The notes: generated by a model from the letters alone, not told the origin. DNA of 64,000 nt from Paraplanobispora takensis (GCF_016863195.1 NZ_BOOK01000004.1:124001-188000); one strand, 5' to 3'. Shown: positions 23,628-33,493, counted from the stretch's first letter. A program made the numbers and translations.

Positions 23628-24841
23628 TGGATCTCCTGGCGGAGTGCGGCCAGGAACAGGGCGGCGTCCCGGCCGTTGACGATGCGGTGGTCGTAGGCCA
23701 GGCCGATGTCGGCGACGGTCCGCGTGGTCACCGATCCGTCGGCGGCCAGAGCGAGCTCCGGCCGGGGGGAGGTCACCGCGAGGGCGGCGGCCGTACCCGG
23801 CAGGACGATCGGGACGGCGAGGACGACATCGGCGTCGGTGTGCAGGGTGACGGTGATGTTCGCCCCGGTCAGGTCCCTCTCCCGGAAGTCGCCTCCGGCG
23901 GCGGCCAGCCGGTGGCGCATCATCGCGGCGGCGATGTCGCGCAGGGAGCCGGTCTCGCGGACGACCGGCACGTACAGTCCCTCGCCCAGGTCGAAGGTGA
24001 CCCCGACGCGTGGGGCGTCCGAGAGCCGGACCCTCGGCCCGCCGGGGCCGGTCGCGCCCGCCGCGCCGGTCGCGCCGGCCGCGTCGTCGGCTGAGGCGAA
24101 CAGCAGCGGGAAGCTCCCGTGCAGCCCGGCCACCGCCTGCACGAACAGCTCGGGCAGCCCGACGGGCCTGCGCACCTCGCGGGTCAGCGCGCGGGCCCGC
24201 TCCAGAGCGGGGCCGACGTCGAAGCGCATGACGGTGTAGGCGGCCGGGACCGTCCGGTGGGAGAGGGTCACGGCCCTGGCCACGGCCCGCTGCACGCGCG
24301 GCAGCTCGTACCCGCCGTCCGCCGCCTCGTCCTCCGTGGAGGTCTCCGCAGAGGTGTCCGCGGAGGTCTCCGTGGAGGTGTCCGCGGCGGCGGCGAGGCG
24401 TTCGACGTCGGAGCGGCGGACCAGCGGCAGGCCCAGGGCCAGCACCCGGTCCTCGCCGACGCCCAGCTCCAGCATCGCGGCCCGCGCCGGGGCGGTGATC
24501 ACGCAGTCGCCCGGGGAGCCCGCCGCGCCGGAGTCCGTACGGGGCACGGAAGCGGTGCCGCCCGCCGGGTCGCCCGCGGTGTCACCCGCCGGGTCGCCCG
24601 CGGTGTCGCTCTCGGAGAGGATGCGGGCCAGGACGGCGCCCGGGGCGATCCACGCGTCCTTGGCCGCGACGTGGACCAGCCGCCCGGAGGCCTCCGCCTC
24701 GATCTCGTCGGCGGCCTTGGAGGTCTCCAGGACCGCCACCGGCTCTCCGGCGCGCACCGGCCGGCCGTCGCCGACGAGCCACTCCACGACCAGGTACTCG
24801 GTGTCCTGGTTGTTCAGTTTGGGGACGAGGACGTCAGCCAC
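23624..24841 (-). CDS. Lipoyl-dependent E2 acyltransferase of a 2-oxoacid-dehydrogenase-like complex
   Basis: 405 residues. The N-terminal lipoyl domain has the lipoate lysine K42 in ETSKAADE. A peripheral-subunit-binding segment (TAPARAAMLELGV) is followed by the catalytic core. Linkers hold Asp/Thr/Gly repeats (GDTAGDPAG, then TSAETSTE) encoded by short DNA repeats. The core motif normally written HxxxDG appears as HRIVNG (H385, N389), so Asn replaces the usual Asp. GTG 24841 overlaps the E1-beta stop by 8 bp. In this operon, next to an ACP gene, it more likely passes an acyl group to a carrier protein than to CoA, but that is inference. Confidence 0.88.
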   Translation of the reverse strand: MADVLVPKLNNQDTEYLVVEWLVGDGRPVRAGEPVAVLETSKAADEIEAEASGRLVHVAAKDAWIAPGAVLARILSESDTAGDPAGDTAGDPAGGTASVPRTDSGAAGSPGDCVITAPARAAMLELGVGEDRVLALGLPLVRRSDVERLAAAADTSTETSADTSAETSTEDEAADGGYELPRVQRAVARAVTLSHRTVPAAYTVMRFDVGPALERARALTREVRRPVGLPELFVQAVAGLHGSFPLLFASADDAAGATGAAGATGPGGPRVRLSDAPRVGVTFDLGEGLYVPVVRETGSLRDIAAAMMRHRLAAAGGDFRERDLTGANITVTLHTDADVVLAVPIVLPGTAAALAVTSPRPELALAADGSVTTRTVADIGLAYDHRIVNGRDAALFLAALRQEIQ

Positions 24842-25823
24842 GCAGGGCCTCCCGTACGGCGTGGTGGATGGCGGACGCGGTGAGCAGGACCTCCCGCTCC
24901 AGGTGGGCGGCGGTGGGGATGACCGACGCCGCGGAGTGGACCAGGCGGACCGGGCCGCGCAGCCGCTCCCAGATCCGCTGGTGGACCAGGTGGGCGACCT
25001 CGCCGCCCCAGGTGCCCCCGGCGGTGCCCTCCTCGGCCACCAGCACGACCTCGCCGAGGTGGGGCAGCAGCGCCTCGACGTCCAGCGGGTACAGCCGGGA
25101 CGGCACCAGCAGCCGGCCGGAGATCTCCTCCTCCACCAGCAGCGACCGCATCGCCTCCAGCGCCCGGTGCGCCGTGCCTCCCGGCGTGACGATCACATAG
25201 TCGGGGCGGGCGGCCAGCTCGGGCACGACCGGGTCCACCACGGCCAGATCACCGTCGAGACGCGCCCGGAACAGCGGGTCCGCCTGGCCCATCGGCCTGG
25301 TGTACAGGACCTTGTCCTCGAAGAACAGGCACGGCTCGCCCCGGTCCGCCATGGCCGCGAGCACGTCGCGGTTGTCGTGGAAGGGCGACATCTCGTACAG
25401 CGCCAGGCCCGGCATGCCGACGAAGTGCTTCTGCAGGCTCTGGCTGTGCGTGGGGCCGTAGCCCCGGCCGCCGCCGGTGGGGCAGCGGACGATCATGCGC
25501 AGCGGCAGGCGGGAGCCGTACATCGAGACCGACTTGGCGGCGAAGTTGCACAGCTGGTCGAAGGCGAGCGCGGCGAAGTCGCCGAACATGATCTCGGCCA
25601 CCGCGGTGTTGCCGGTCAGCGCGAGCCCGGCCGCGACCCCGGTGAGACCGCCCTCGCTGATCGGCGTGGTGATCACCCGGTCGGGGAAACGCGTGGAGAG
25701 CCCCTTGGTGACCTTGAAGGCGCCGCCGTACGGGTCGAGGACGTCCTCGCCCAGCACGTACGCCGTGGGGTCGTCGTCGAGCAGGCCGTGCAGGGCGGCG
25801 TTGAGGTTCTCGGCTACGCGCAC
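24834..25823 (-). CDS. E1-beta subunit of a 2-oxoacid-dehydrogenase-like complex
   Basis: A 329-residue thiamine-diphosphate-dependent beta subunit: AYVLGEDV near the N-terminus, TTPISEGGLTGVAAG, a GGRGYGPTHSQS loop and the C-terminal transketolase-C domain (EEGTAGGTWGGEV). It pairs with the E1-alpha gene upstream. I choose GTG 25823 because GAGG sits 8 bp upstream; GTG 25832 is an alternative. Either start overlaps the end of E1-alpha. Dedicated E1/E2 sets in biosynthetic clusters either decarboxylate a 2-oxoacid or take a two-carbon unit from a ketose phosphate. Sequence alone does not decide which. Confidence 0.9.
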   Translation of the reverse strand: MRVAENLNAALHGLLDDDPTAYVLGEDVLDPYGGAFKVTKGLSTRFPDRVITTPISEGGLTGVAAGLALTGNTAVAEIMFGDFAALAFDQLCNFAAKSVSMYGSRLPLRMIVRCPTGGGRGYGPTHSQSLQKHFVGMPGLALYEMSPFHDNRDVLAAMADRGEPCLFFEDKVLYTRPMGQADPLFRARLDGDLAVVDPVVPELAARPDYVIVTPGGTAHRALEAMRSLLVEEEISGRLLVPSRLYPLDVEALLPHLGEVVLVAEEGTAGGTWGGEVAHLVHQRIWERLRGPVRLVHSAASVIPTAAHLEREVLLTASAIHHAVREALRG

Positions 25824-26758
25824 GGCGACCACCTCGACGGCGGGCGGGCGGCGACCTCGTCGGCCACACCCCGGACCAGGGCCCGGGCCGGGCCGTCGAA
25901 CCGGTGGAAGTGCTCGGGGTGGTCCTGGGCGTAGCGGGCGTACCAGTCGTTCTCCTGCGCCGCCCGGACCGCCTCCGGCGGACGGGTGTCGTCGCCCTTG
26001 CTGTGCGGGCCGAGGCGGTGGGTGACGAACTCCACGACCAGCGGCCGGCCTTCCCTGACCCGCGCGACCAGCGGTGCCAGCCCGGTGCGGATCTCGTCGA
26101 CGTCGGCGGAGACGACCAGGTGGTGGTCGACGCCGAAGGCCGCCGCCCGTCCGGCGACGGTCCCGGCCATCTGCGCGGCGGTGGGCGTGGACTGGGCGAT
26201 GCCGTTGTTCTCCACCACGACCAGCAGCGGCAGGTCCCACAGCGCGGCCATGTTCAGCGCCTCGTAGACCGCGCCCTCGCCCCAGGTGCCGTCACCGATG
26301 TGGACGCAGGCCAGCGCGCCCGGCTCGGTCCTGCGCAGGTGGAGCGCGACGCCGGCGGCCACCGGCAGGCTCTCGCCCTGCACCCCGGTGGACAGATAGC
26401 GGTCGCGGTGGATGTGCTGGCTGCCGCCCACCCCGCCGCAGACCGCGCCCTCCCGGCCCATGATCTCCGCCAGGAGCCCGTGCGCGTCGCCGAAGCGGGC
26501 CAGGTAGTGGCCGTGTCCCCGGTGGTTGCTGAAGACGAAGTCGGCGGGGCCCAGCAGCGGGCGCAGCGCCACAGGGACGTACTCCTGGCCCAGGCAGGTG
26601 TGGGTGGTGCCGTTCAGCTCCCCCCTGCCGTACAGCTGGAGCAGCGTCAGCTCGAAGTGCCGGATCAGCAGCAGGAGTTCGAGGTCGTCGTCGGCCAGGC
26701 GGGAGAGCGGGGGCCCGCCCGTCGCCGGGCCGAGGGCCGGGGTGAGCGTCTCAGTCAT
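25814..26758 (-). CDS. E1-alpha subunit of a 2-oxoacid-dehydrogenase-like complex
   Basis: A 314-residue alpha subunit. The thiamine-diphosphate motif begins IGDGTWGEGAVYEALN and ends VVVENN. SNHRGHGHYLA, then GVGGSQHIH and THRLGPHSKGDD are the conserved E1-alpha loops. It lacks a mitochondrial-type serine-rich phosphorylation region, as expected for bacteria. Its ATG overlaps the ACP stop by 8 bp, and its own end overlaps E1-beta. It should form the alpha2beta2 decarboxylase with the next gene. Confidence 0.92.
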   Translation of the reverse strand: MTETLTPALGPATGGPPLSRLADDDLELLLLIRHFELTLLQLYGRGELNGTTHTCLGQEYVPVALRPLLGPADFVFSNHRGHGHYLARFGDAHGLLAEIMGREGAVCGGVGGSQHIHRDRYLSTGVQGESLPVAAGVALHLRRTEPGALACVHIGDGTWGEGAVYEALNMAALWDLPLLVVVENNGIAQSTPTAAQMAGTVAGRAAAFGVDHHLVVSADVDEIRTGLAPLVARVREGRPLVVEFVTHRLGPHSKGDDTRPPEAVRAAQENDWYARYAQDHPEHFHRFDGPARALVRGVADEVAARPPSRWSPCA

Positions 26759-26981
26759 CGCCGAGGAGCTTGACGATGCCGGCGATGGTCGGGTTGTCGA
26801 AGAAGTCGTCCAGCTCGACCTCGACGCCGAGGCGCTTGCGCATGCGGACGATGATCTGCGTGATGGTCAGGGAGTGGCCGCCCAGGTCGAAGACGTCGTC
26901 GTGGTCGTCGATCGGCGAGATGCCCAGGACCTCCTCCCAGATCTCCCGGATCTGGTCGGTGAGGGTGGTGACGGAACCCAT
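26751..26981 (-). CDS. Stand-alone acyl/peptidyl carrier protein
   Basis: A 76-residue carrier with the phosphopantetheine serine S37 in FDLGGHSLT. The DLGGHS form is typical of NRPS-type carriers. The ATG at 26979-26981 has GGAG in CTGGAGCACG 7-10 bp upstream. It lies between the condensation-domain gene and E1-alpha with an 8-bp overlap to the latter, suggesting it receives the acyl group made by E1/E2 or by the AMP-ligase. Confidence 0.92.
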   Translation of the reverse strand: MGSVTTLTDQIREIWEEVLGISPIDDHDDVFDLGGHSLTITQIIVRMRKRLGVEVELDDFFDNPTIAGIVKLLGDD

Positions 26982-27069
26982 GTCGTGCTCCAGAGGATCG
27001 TGCGGGCTTGCGGTGGTTCTTCTGGTGGTGCTTCGGGTGACTCTGCTGTGGTCGTTCGGCGGCGGTCGT

Positions 27070-28485
27070 TCAGCGGCGGTCCATCAGGTCGCGCAGGCGC
27101 AGGTCGGGGTCGCGGGCGACCCGTCGCAGCAGCAGGCGCAGGTCGGCGGCCACCTGTCCGGCGTCGGGCACCGCCTCGGGGTCGTGGCGCAGGGCGACGG
27201 CCAGGCCGTCCGGCCCGTCCACGCACTGCAGGTGCAGCGCGCCGCGGACGCGGCCGTTGGGGACGGTACGGTCCACCGCGCAGTCCAGGCCGGTGAAGAC
27301 CGGGTCCGGGACGCCCCGGGTGCGGTAGCTGACCGAGACGGGGGCCAGCGCCGCGTGCGGCCGCAGGCGGGGCAGGGCCCGGCTCAGCGGGACCCGGCGG
27401 AAGCGGTAGATCTCCCGCAGCCCGGCCCGCAGACCCGCGGCGAACGCGTGGAAGCTCTCCCCGGGCTCCGGTTCCGAGGCGACGGGCAGCTCGTTGACGA
27501 ACACCCCGATGTGGCCGGCGGCCTCGGCGGGCCGGGTGGACAGGTCCACGGCCGTGGTGACGGCGGCGTTGCCGTACCCGGCCAGCAGGACGTGCAGCCC
27601 GGCCAGGAACGTCTCGAACCGGGTCAGCCCGGCGACGGGTTCGAGCCCGGCGGAGAAGCGGAGGGTACGGCCCCCGGCCGCCCGGCGGGAGCGCAGCGTC
27701 CGGCCGAGCACCGTCGTCTCGCCCGGCTCCCGCCACCGGGCCGCCCAGAACTCCCTGGCGGCCGGCAGCTCGGCGGCGACCCGCTCGCGCTCGGCCCGGC
27801 CGTGGTCGAGGGCGGGCAGCGGGGCGAGCCGCTCGCCGTTGTACAGGGCGGCGAGGTCGCGGACCAGGATGTCCTTGGAGTGGCCGTCGAAGACCAGGTG
27901 GTGGGCGCTGAAGGCGAGGGTGTGCCGCCCGGGGCCGGTCTCGGCGAGGGCGAAACGGGCCAGCGGCCCCTTCTCCAGGTCGAACGGCGCGAGGATCTCC
28001 TCCCGCAGCTCCCCCGGCCAGGTCTCCGGGTCCCCCGCCGCATGGGGCCAGGCCGGGTCCCCGCTCACGGCCGCCGTCTCGGGCCCGGCGTCCGGATCAC
28101 CGGCGGCGTCCGCGTTACCTGCCCGGGTGTCCGCCGCGGGGATCCGCATGCGTCGTACCGGCACCGGGGCTCCGGGCACCAGCCGCAGGCCGCCGGCCGC
28201 CTCCGCCACCACCGAGCCCAGCATCGGGTGGCGCTCCGCGACCGCGGAACAGGCCGCCGTCAGGGCGGAGGGGTCCGCCTCGCCGCGCAGGTGGACCAGG
28301 ATCGGCATGTGGTAGGCGGTCCCGGCGGCGCCCGCCTGCTCGGTCACCCACATCCCCTGCTGCAGGAAGGTGACCTCGGCGCCCTCCGGGCCCGGCGGCG
28401 GGTCCGGCTGGGCGGCCCGTTCCCCGCTCGTGAACCCCTCGCGCACGGAGCTCACGGGCTCCTCGCTCACGGACCCCTCACTCAT
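27070..28485 (-). CDS. Stand-alone condensation-domain protein
   Basis: A 471-residue single condensation domain. The catalytic motif is intact: HHLVFDG (~195). Other signatures include the N-terminal VTFLQQGMWVTEQ region and the IGVFVNELP latch region. An acidic Gly/Asp-rich insert (~115-150) enlarges the first half. It has no adenylation or carrier domain, so it must act in trans on carrier-bound substrates. Starter acylation is a likely role. Its ATG overlaps the AMP-ligase stop by 8 bp. Confidence 0.9.
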   Translation of the reverse strand: MSEGSVSEEPVSSVREGFTSGERAAQPDPPPGPEGAEVTFLQQGMWVTEQAGAAGTAYHMPILVHLRGEADPSALTAACSAVAERHPMLGSVVAEAAGGLRLVPGAPVPVRRMRIPAADTRAGNADAAGDPDAGPETAAVSGDPAWPHAAGDPETWPGELREEILAPFDLEKGPLARFALAETGPGRHTLAFSAHHLVFDGHSKDILVRDLAALYNGERLAPLPALDHGRAERERVAAELPAAREFWAARWREPGETTVLGRTLRSRRAAGGRTLRFSAGLEPVAGLTRFETFLAGLHVLLAGYGNAAVTTAVDLSTRPAEAAGHIGVFVNELPVASEPEPGESFHAFAAGLRAGLREIYRFRRVPLSRALPRLRPHAALAPVSVSYRTRGVPDPVFTGLDCAVDRTVPNGRVRGALHLQCVDGPDGLAVALRHDPEAVPDAGQVAADLRLLLRRVARDPDLRLRDLMDRR

Positions 28486-29983
28486 GGGCCGGGGCCAGGT
28501 CCGCGGGGGCGGTCAGGGACGAGCGCAGGGCCCGTTTGTCGACCTTGCCGCCCGCGTTGCGGGGCAGCTCGCCGACCGTGACCACCTGGGCCGGCATCTC
28601 GTGCGGAGCGAGCCGGCCGGTCAGGAACAGGCGCAGTTCCTCGGCCGTCACGGGTTCGCGCACGACCATGGCCACGGCCACCACGGTCCCCATGACCGGG
28701 TGCGGCACCCCGAACGCGGCCGCCTCGACCACGTCCGGATGGCCGAACACGGCCTCCTCGACGTGGATCGTGGAGACCTTGTGGGCGCCGGACTTGACCA
28801 CGTCGCTTTCGCGGTCGACGAGATAGAGGTATCCGTCGGGGTCCAGGTAGCCCAGGTCGCCCATCCGGATCCAGCCGTCGCGGAAGGTCCCGCTGCCGGG
28901 GTCGCCGTAGTAGGAGCGCGGCGCGGCCGGGGAGCGCATCCAGACCTCGCCCGTCTCCCCCTGCGGGAGCGGCTCCCCCTGCGGGGTGGCGATCCTGACC
29001 CGCCCTCCGGCCACCGCCCGGCCCACGCTGCCGGGCCGCTCGGGATCGAACATCATGATCGTCTGAGCGGGGGCCGCCTCGGTCGAGGTGTAGTAGTTGG
29101 TGATCGTCGCGTTGGGGAAGGCCCCGGTCAGGGCCGCCGCGACCGGAGCGGGCAGGGGCGCCGCGGCGGAGCCGAGCAGCAGCACGCTGGACAGGTCGTG
29201 CCGTCCGGCGATCCCCGCGTTGAGCAGTTCGATGGCCATCGCCGGGACGAGGAAGACCGTCCCCGCCCGGTAGGACTCGATCAGCGCGGCGAAGCGGCCC
29301 GGGGTGAAGCGCGGCAGGGTCACCACGGCGGGATGGGCGTCGAGCGCGTTGATCAGCATCGTCTGGCCGGCGTTGGTGCCGATCGGGAAGGCGTGCACCA
29401 GATGCCGGGAGTGCGCGAACGGGCGCCGCTTGCCGCCGCAGCCGTACGCCAGGTTGGCGTGGGTGGCGGCCACGCCCTTGGGGCGGCCGGTGGTGCCGGA
29501 GGTGTAGAGGATCTGCGCGAGATCGTCCGGCCGGGGAGGGTCCGTCACGGCGTCCCCGGCACTCCGTCCGTCATAGGAGGTCTGCGCCGACGCCTCCGCC
29601 CGCAGAACCCCGGGTGTCACGGTCCAGCCGTCCGCGGCCACCTCCAGCCCCTCGGCGTGGACGACCCCTGCGGCGCCGCAGTGACCGAGCATGAACCGCA
29701 GGTCGGCGGGGGCGAGGGCGTCCGACAGCGGTACGGCCGCCGCCCCCGCCTTGAGCACCCCGAAGAACGCCACCGCGTAGTCCGCCCAGTCTCCGTTGCC
29801 GAACACCAGGCCCACCCGGTCGCCGCGGGTGACACCGCGCTCCACCAGGCCGTTCGCCAGTTCGGTGGAGCGTTCGTCCCACCGGCCGTAGGTGAGCGGC
29901 GCCGAGCCCTGCACGATCAGCGCGACCCCCTCGGGGTCGGCCAGCGCCCGGTCTCTCAGCAATTGGGTGACGGTCAGGTTCAC
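28478..29983 (-). CDS. Acyl-AMP/CoA ligase (ANL superfamily) of the peptide pathway
   Basis: A ~501-residue adenylating enzyme: the phosphate loop LYTSGTTGRPKG, the A5-like NYYTSTEAA, MGDLGYLDPDG, and the C-terminal lysine in NAGGKVDKRAL. It resembles FadD/carboxylate ligases rather than amino-acid A domains and would load a carboxylic acid onto CoA or a carrier protein. It is the first gene of the leftward operon. GGGAGG precedes two adjacent GTG codons (29986 and 29983); I use the second. Its promoter lies in the 366-bp divergent region. Confidence 0.88.
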   Translation of the reverse strand: MNLTVTQLLRDRALADPEGVALIVQGSAPLTYGRWDERSTELANGLVERGVTRGDRVGLVFGNGDWADYAVAFFGVLKAGAAAVPLSDALAPADLRFMLGHCGAAGVVHAEGLEVAADGWTVTPGVLRAEASAQTSYDGRSAGDAVTDPPRPDDLAQILYTSGTTGRPKGVAATHANLAYGCGGKRRPFAHSRHLVHAFPIGTNAGQTMLINALDAHPAVVTLPRFTPGRFAALIESYRAGTVFLVPAMAIELLNAGIAGRHDLSSVLLLGSAAAPLPAPVAAALTGAFPNATITNYYTSTEAAPAQTIMMFDPERPGSVGRAVAGGRVRIATPQGEPLPQGETGEVWMRSPAAPRSYYGDPGSGTFRDGWIRMGDLGYLDPDGYLYLVDRESDVVKSGAHKVSTIHVEEAVFGHPDVVEAAAFGVPHPVMGTVVAVAMVVREPVTAEELRLFLTGRLAPHEMPAQVVTVGELPRNAGGKVDKRALRSSLTAPADLAPAHE

Positions 29984-30349
29984 CACGTGAACCTCCCAAC
30001 AAAAGATCGGATGTATGAGGGCCAAAAGCGTGCGGTCGCTACGGCCTCAACAGGAAAGAATCTTTACTATTCCGATTCGAGCGTCAGTCTTACATGATCG
30101 AAACCGCAGCGCAAGCCCTTTGCGGCAACACGGGGAACAGGTCCGCGACCCCGGCCCCACGGGGTCTTGCGCACCCTCGAAGGAGGTGTAAAACTGGCGA
30201 GCCGTACCCAACTGAAAGGTTTCTTTCCGGAAAGACGCCTTTCTGGAACCGCACTCAGCTGGGCCGATACGCGCGCCCCAGGGCTTTCTCGCCCATCATT
30301 TTTCCGCGCCCGTACGCACGTGAGCCCGCACCCGCCGAATGGAGACCCC
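29984..30349. promoter_or_regulatory. Divergent promoter region of the two peptide-pathway operons
   Basis: This 366-bp gap is distinctly AT-richer than its surroundings around 30040-30100 and 30190-30250, as expected for promoters. It contains the palindrome CTTTCCGGAAAG (30223-30234) followed by a related CTTTCTGGAA (30239-30248), a candidate operator for a shared regulator. A consensus Shine-Dalgarno AAGGAGGTG (30180-30188) has no ATG/GTG/TTG at working distance, only an in-frame CTG at 30194. No dedicated regulator gene sits inside the cluster. Confidence 0.55.
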
Positions 30350-33300
30350 GTGCCCCAGCCACAGACCGTCTCTGCCGGCCGACCGCACGCCGATCTCGCG
30401 CGTGAACATCCCCTCTCCCACGGCCAGCAGCGACTCTGGTTCCTTCACCGCTTCGATCCGGCCGATCCGAGCTACAACACCTCCTACGTTTACAGGTTGA
30501 AAGGTCGCCTTGACAAGGCCGCCCTGGCCGTCGCGTTCACCGCGGTCGCGGCCCGGCACGAGAGCCTGCGCACCCGTTTCCGCGAGACGGACGGGCAGCC
30601 CGTGGCGGTCGTCGACCCGCCCGCGCCGGTGGCCGTCCGGCACCTGACCGCCCGCGACGAGCAGGAGGCCCGGACCCTGGTCGCCGGGCTCACCAACACC
30701 GCCTTCGACCTGACCGCCGCCCCGCCGTTCCAGGTCGCCCTGATCGAGCTGGGCCCGGACGACCACGTCCTGTGCGTCGTCGTGCACCACATCAACAGCG
30801 ACGGCTGGTCGCTCAACGTGCTGCGCGCCGAGGTCGCCGCCCACTACGGCAGCCGCGGTGCCGCGCCCCTGCCCGACCTGCCGCTCCAGTACGGCGAGCA
30901 CGCCCGCCGGGCGCGCTGGACGGAGAGCGGCCTGCGCTGGTGGGCCGGGCACCTGGCCGGGGTCCCCCCGCTGGACCTGCCCGCCGACAGGCCGCGCCCG
31001 GCCCAGCGGTCCGCGGCCGGGGCCGCGCTCGACTTCCGGATCGACCCCGGGCGGGCCGCCGGGATCGCCGAGCTCGCCCGCCGGGCGCGCTGCACGCCGT
31101 ACATGGTGCTGCTGGCCGCCTACCAGGTGCTGCTGGCCCGGCACACCGGCCAGGACGACTTCTGCGTGGGCGTCCCGTCGGCCGGCCGCGACCGCGTCGA
31201 GCTGGAGTCCGTGATCGGATTCCTGTCGGGCACGCTGCCCGTCCGCTGCGACCTGTCCGGCGACCCGTCCTTCACCGAGCTGCTGCAGCGCACCCGGCGC
31301 TCGGTGCTCGACGCGCTCTCCCGCCAGGACGTCCCCTTCGAGCGCCTGGTCGCCGAGCTCGACGTACCTCGTGACCTCAGCCGCACACCGGTCTTCCAGA
31401 CGATGTTCGCCCTGCACACCCACGGCGAGGAGTACGACCCGCTGCCCGGGGTGACGGCCCTGCCGTTCCCCAACGGCTGGCACCCCGCGCGCCACGACCT
31501 GTCGGTGGACATGGCCGCCGAGCCGGACGGCGCCCTGAGCGGCCGGGTCATCTACAGCACCGATCTGTTCGACCCCGAGACCGTGGCCGGGTTCGTCGAG
31601 CGCTTCCTGGAGTTGCTCGATTCGGCCGTCGCCGGCCCCGGCACGCCCGTCAGCGCGCTGCGCATGCTGCCGCGGGCGGAGTCGGCCGCGATCGACGCCT
31701 GGAACGCGGCGACCGAGGCCGAACTGCCGGAGACGACCCTGGCCGAGCTGGTGCTGGCGCAGGCCGAGGCCACCCCGGACGCGGTGGCCGTCGTCTGCGG
31801 CGGCGACACGCTGACCTACGCGGAGCTGACCGGCCGGGCCGCCGACCTCGCCGCCCGGCTGGCCGCGGCGGGCGCGGGCCGGGGGTCCCTGGTCGCGATC
31901 CGGATGGAGCGCGGCGCCGACATGCTCCTCGCCCTGCTGGGCACGGCCATGAGCGGCGCGGCCTACCTGCCGGTGGACCCGGACTATCCCGAGGCCCGCA
32001 TCGCCTACGTGCTCCGGGACTCGGCGGCCGCCCTGGTGCTGACCTCGCTCGACGACCTGCCCCCCGCCCCGGCCGGCACCGTCCCCGACCGGCCCCGCCC
32101 CGGCGACACCGCGTACGTGCTGTACACCTCCGGGTCCACCGGACGGCCCAAGGGCGTGGTGGTCCCCAACCGCGCGCTGGTCAACTTCCTGCTGGCGATG
32201 CGCTCTCTGGTGGGCTCCAGCCCGCGTGACACGTGGCTGGGCCTGACCTCGCTGTCGTTCGACATCTCCGCGCTGGAGCTGTACCTGCCGCTGGTGACCG
32301 GCGGCCGGGTGGTGATCGCGGACGCCGGGGCCGCCAGGGACGGGGAGCTCCTGGCCCGGCTGGTCCGCGAGAGCGGGGTCACCCACGTGCAGGCCACGCC
32401 GTCGGGCTGGCGGGTGCTGCTGACCGGGGACCTGCCCCGGGTGACGGCCCTCACCGGCGGCGAGCCGCTGCCCGCGTCGCTGGCCCGCGAGCTGCGCCCG
32501 CGCGTGGAGCGTCTGCTCAACGTGTACGGCCCGACGGAGACGACGATCTGGTCCACCGCCTGGGAGGTGCCCGCCGAGCCCGGGGAGATCGTGATCGGCC
32601 GCCCGATCGCCAACACCACGGTCCACGTCGTGGACGCCTGCGGCGCGGCGGTCCCCCTCGGGGTCCCCGGCGAGCTGCTCATCGGCGGCGCCGGGGTGGC
32701 CACCGGCTATCTGGGCCGTCCCGCGCTGACCGCCGAGCGCTTCGTCCCCGGCCCCGGCGGCTCGCGCCGCTATCGGACCGGCGACCGGGTGCGGCTGCTG
32801 CGCGACGGGACGCTGGAGTTCCTCGGCCGCACCGACAACCAGGTCAAGCTGCGCGGCCACCGGATCGAGCCGGGCGAGATCGAGGCCGTGATGGACGCCT
32901 GCCCTGGCGTCGGGCAGTCCGTCGCCGCGGTCCGCGGCGACCTGCTGGTGGCCTACGTCGTGCCGGACGCCGGGGACTCCCGAGCGGATACAGCGGGCCC
33001 GGCCGGTACGGCGGGCGGGGCCGGCGCCGGGGACGCGCACCGGGACCTGCTCGACCGGGTGCGCGAGCACCTGGGCCGGCAGCTGCCCGGCTACATGGTG
33101 CCCGCCGTGTTCACCGCGGTGGACGCGCTGCCGCTGACCCCCAACGGGAAGATCGACCGTTCCGCGCTGCCCGATCCGGTCGCCGCGGCCCGCGAGCACG
33201 CGGCCCCGCGCAGTGACGCCGAGGAGCTGGTGGCCGAGGTCTTCGCCGAGATCCTCGGCGTCACCGGGGTCGGCGCCTTCGACGACTTCTTCGCCCTCGG

Positions 33301-33493
33301 CGGCCACTCGCTGACCGCCGCCAGGGTCGTCGCCAGGATCCGCGCGCTCGCCGAGGTGGACGTGCCGATCCGCACGCTGTTCACACGCAGCACCGTGGCC
33401 GGGCTCGCGGCCGCGGTGGAGGAACTGCTGATCGCCGAGATCACCGAGCTGTCGGAAGAGGAGGCGGCACGCCTCATGGAAGCAGGGAGCTGA
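30350..33493 (+). CDS. Single-module NRPS (C-A-PCP), predicted glycine-activating
   Basis: 1047 residues. The condensation domain has the intact HHINSDGWS (~145). The adenylation domain has [12 protein letters not shown] (~590) and NVYGPTETT (~724). Its pocket residues by eye are D-I-L-Q-L-G-V-I-W-K, nearly the published glycine code DILQLGLIWK. The carrier site is LGGHSLT (~983). There is no thioesterase, so the chain must pass to another module, most simply the Asp-TE-MFS protein. GTG 30350 has GGAGA 4 bp upstream; the frame is open further upstream but non-coding in character. First gene of the rightward operon. Confidence 0.93.
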   Translation: MPQPQTVSAGRPHADLAREHPLSHGQQRLWFLHRFDPADPSYNTSYVYRLKGRLDKAALAVAFTAVAARHESLRTRFRETDGQPVAVVDPPAPVAVRHLTARDEQEARTLVAGLTNTAFDLTAAPPFQVALIELGPDDHVLCVVVHHINSDGWSLNVLRAEVAAHYGSRGAAPLPDLPLQYGEHARRARWTESGLRWWAGHLAGVPPLDLPADRPRPAQRSAAGAALDFRIDPGRAAGIAELARRARCTPYMVLLAAYQVLLARHTGQDDFCVGVPSAGRDRVELESVIGFLSGTLPVRCDLSGDPSFTELLQRTRRSVLDALSRQDVPFERLVAELDVPRDLSRTPVFQTMFALHTHGEEYDPLPGVTALPFPNGWHPARHDLSVDMAAEPDGALSGRVIYSTDLFDPETVAGFVERFLELLDSAVAGPGTPVSALRMLPRAESAAIDAWNAATEAELPETTLAELVLAQAEATPDAVAVVCGGDTLTYAELTGRAADLAARLAAAGAGRGSLVAIRMERGADMLLALLGTAMSGAAYLPVDPDYPEARIAYVLRDSAAALVLTSLDDLPPAPAGTVPDRPRPGDTAYVLYTSGSTGRPKGVVVPNRALVNFLLAMRSLVGSSPRDTWLGLTSLSFDISALELYLPLVTGGRVVIADAGAARDGELLARLVRESGVTHVQATPSGWRVLLTGDLPRVTALTGGEPLPASLARELRPRVERLLNVYGPTETTIWSTAWEVPAEPGEIVIGRPIANTTVHVVDACGAAVPLGVPGELLIGGAGVATGYLGRPALTAERFVPGPGGSRRYRTGDRVRLLRDGTLEFLGRTDNQVKLRGHRIEPGEIEAVMDACPGVGQSVAAVRGDLLVAYVVPDAGDSRADTAGPAGTAGGAGAGDAHRDLLDRVREHLGRQLPGYMVPAVFTAVDALPLTPNGKIDRSALPDPVAAAREHAAPRSDAEELVAEVFAEILGVTGVGAFDDFFALGGHSLTAARVVARIRALAEVDVPIRTLFTRSTVAGLAAAVEELLIAEITELSEEEAARLMEAGS

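Noticed and set aside
18495-23696. 1733-codon plus-strand ORF opposite the NRPS-TE-MFS gene
   Set aside because: Mirror frame of a long coding gene; composition dominated by Gly, Arg, Gln, Asp and Val with no domains.
30094-30405. 103-codon ORF in the divergent promoter region
   Set aside because: No coding bias, no family, and it runs out of frame into the NRPS gene.
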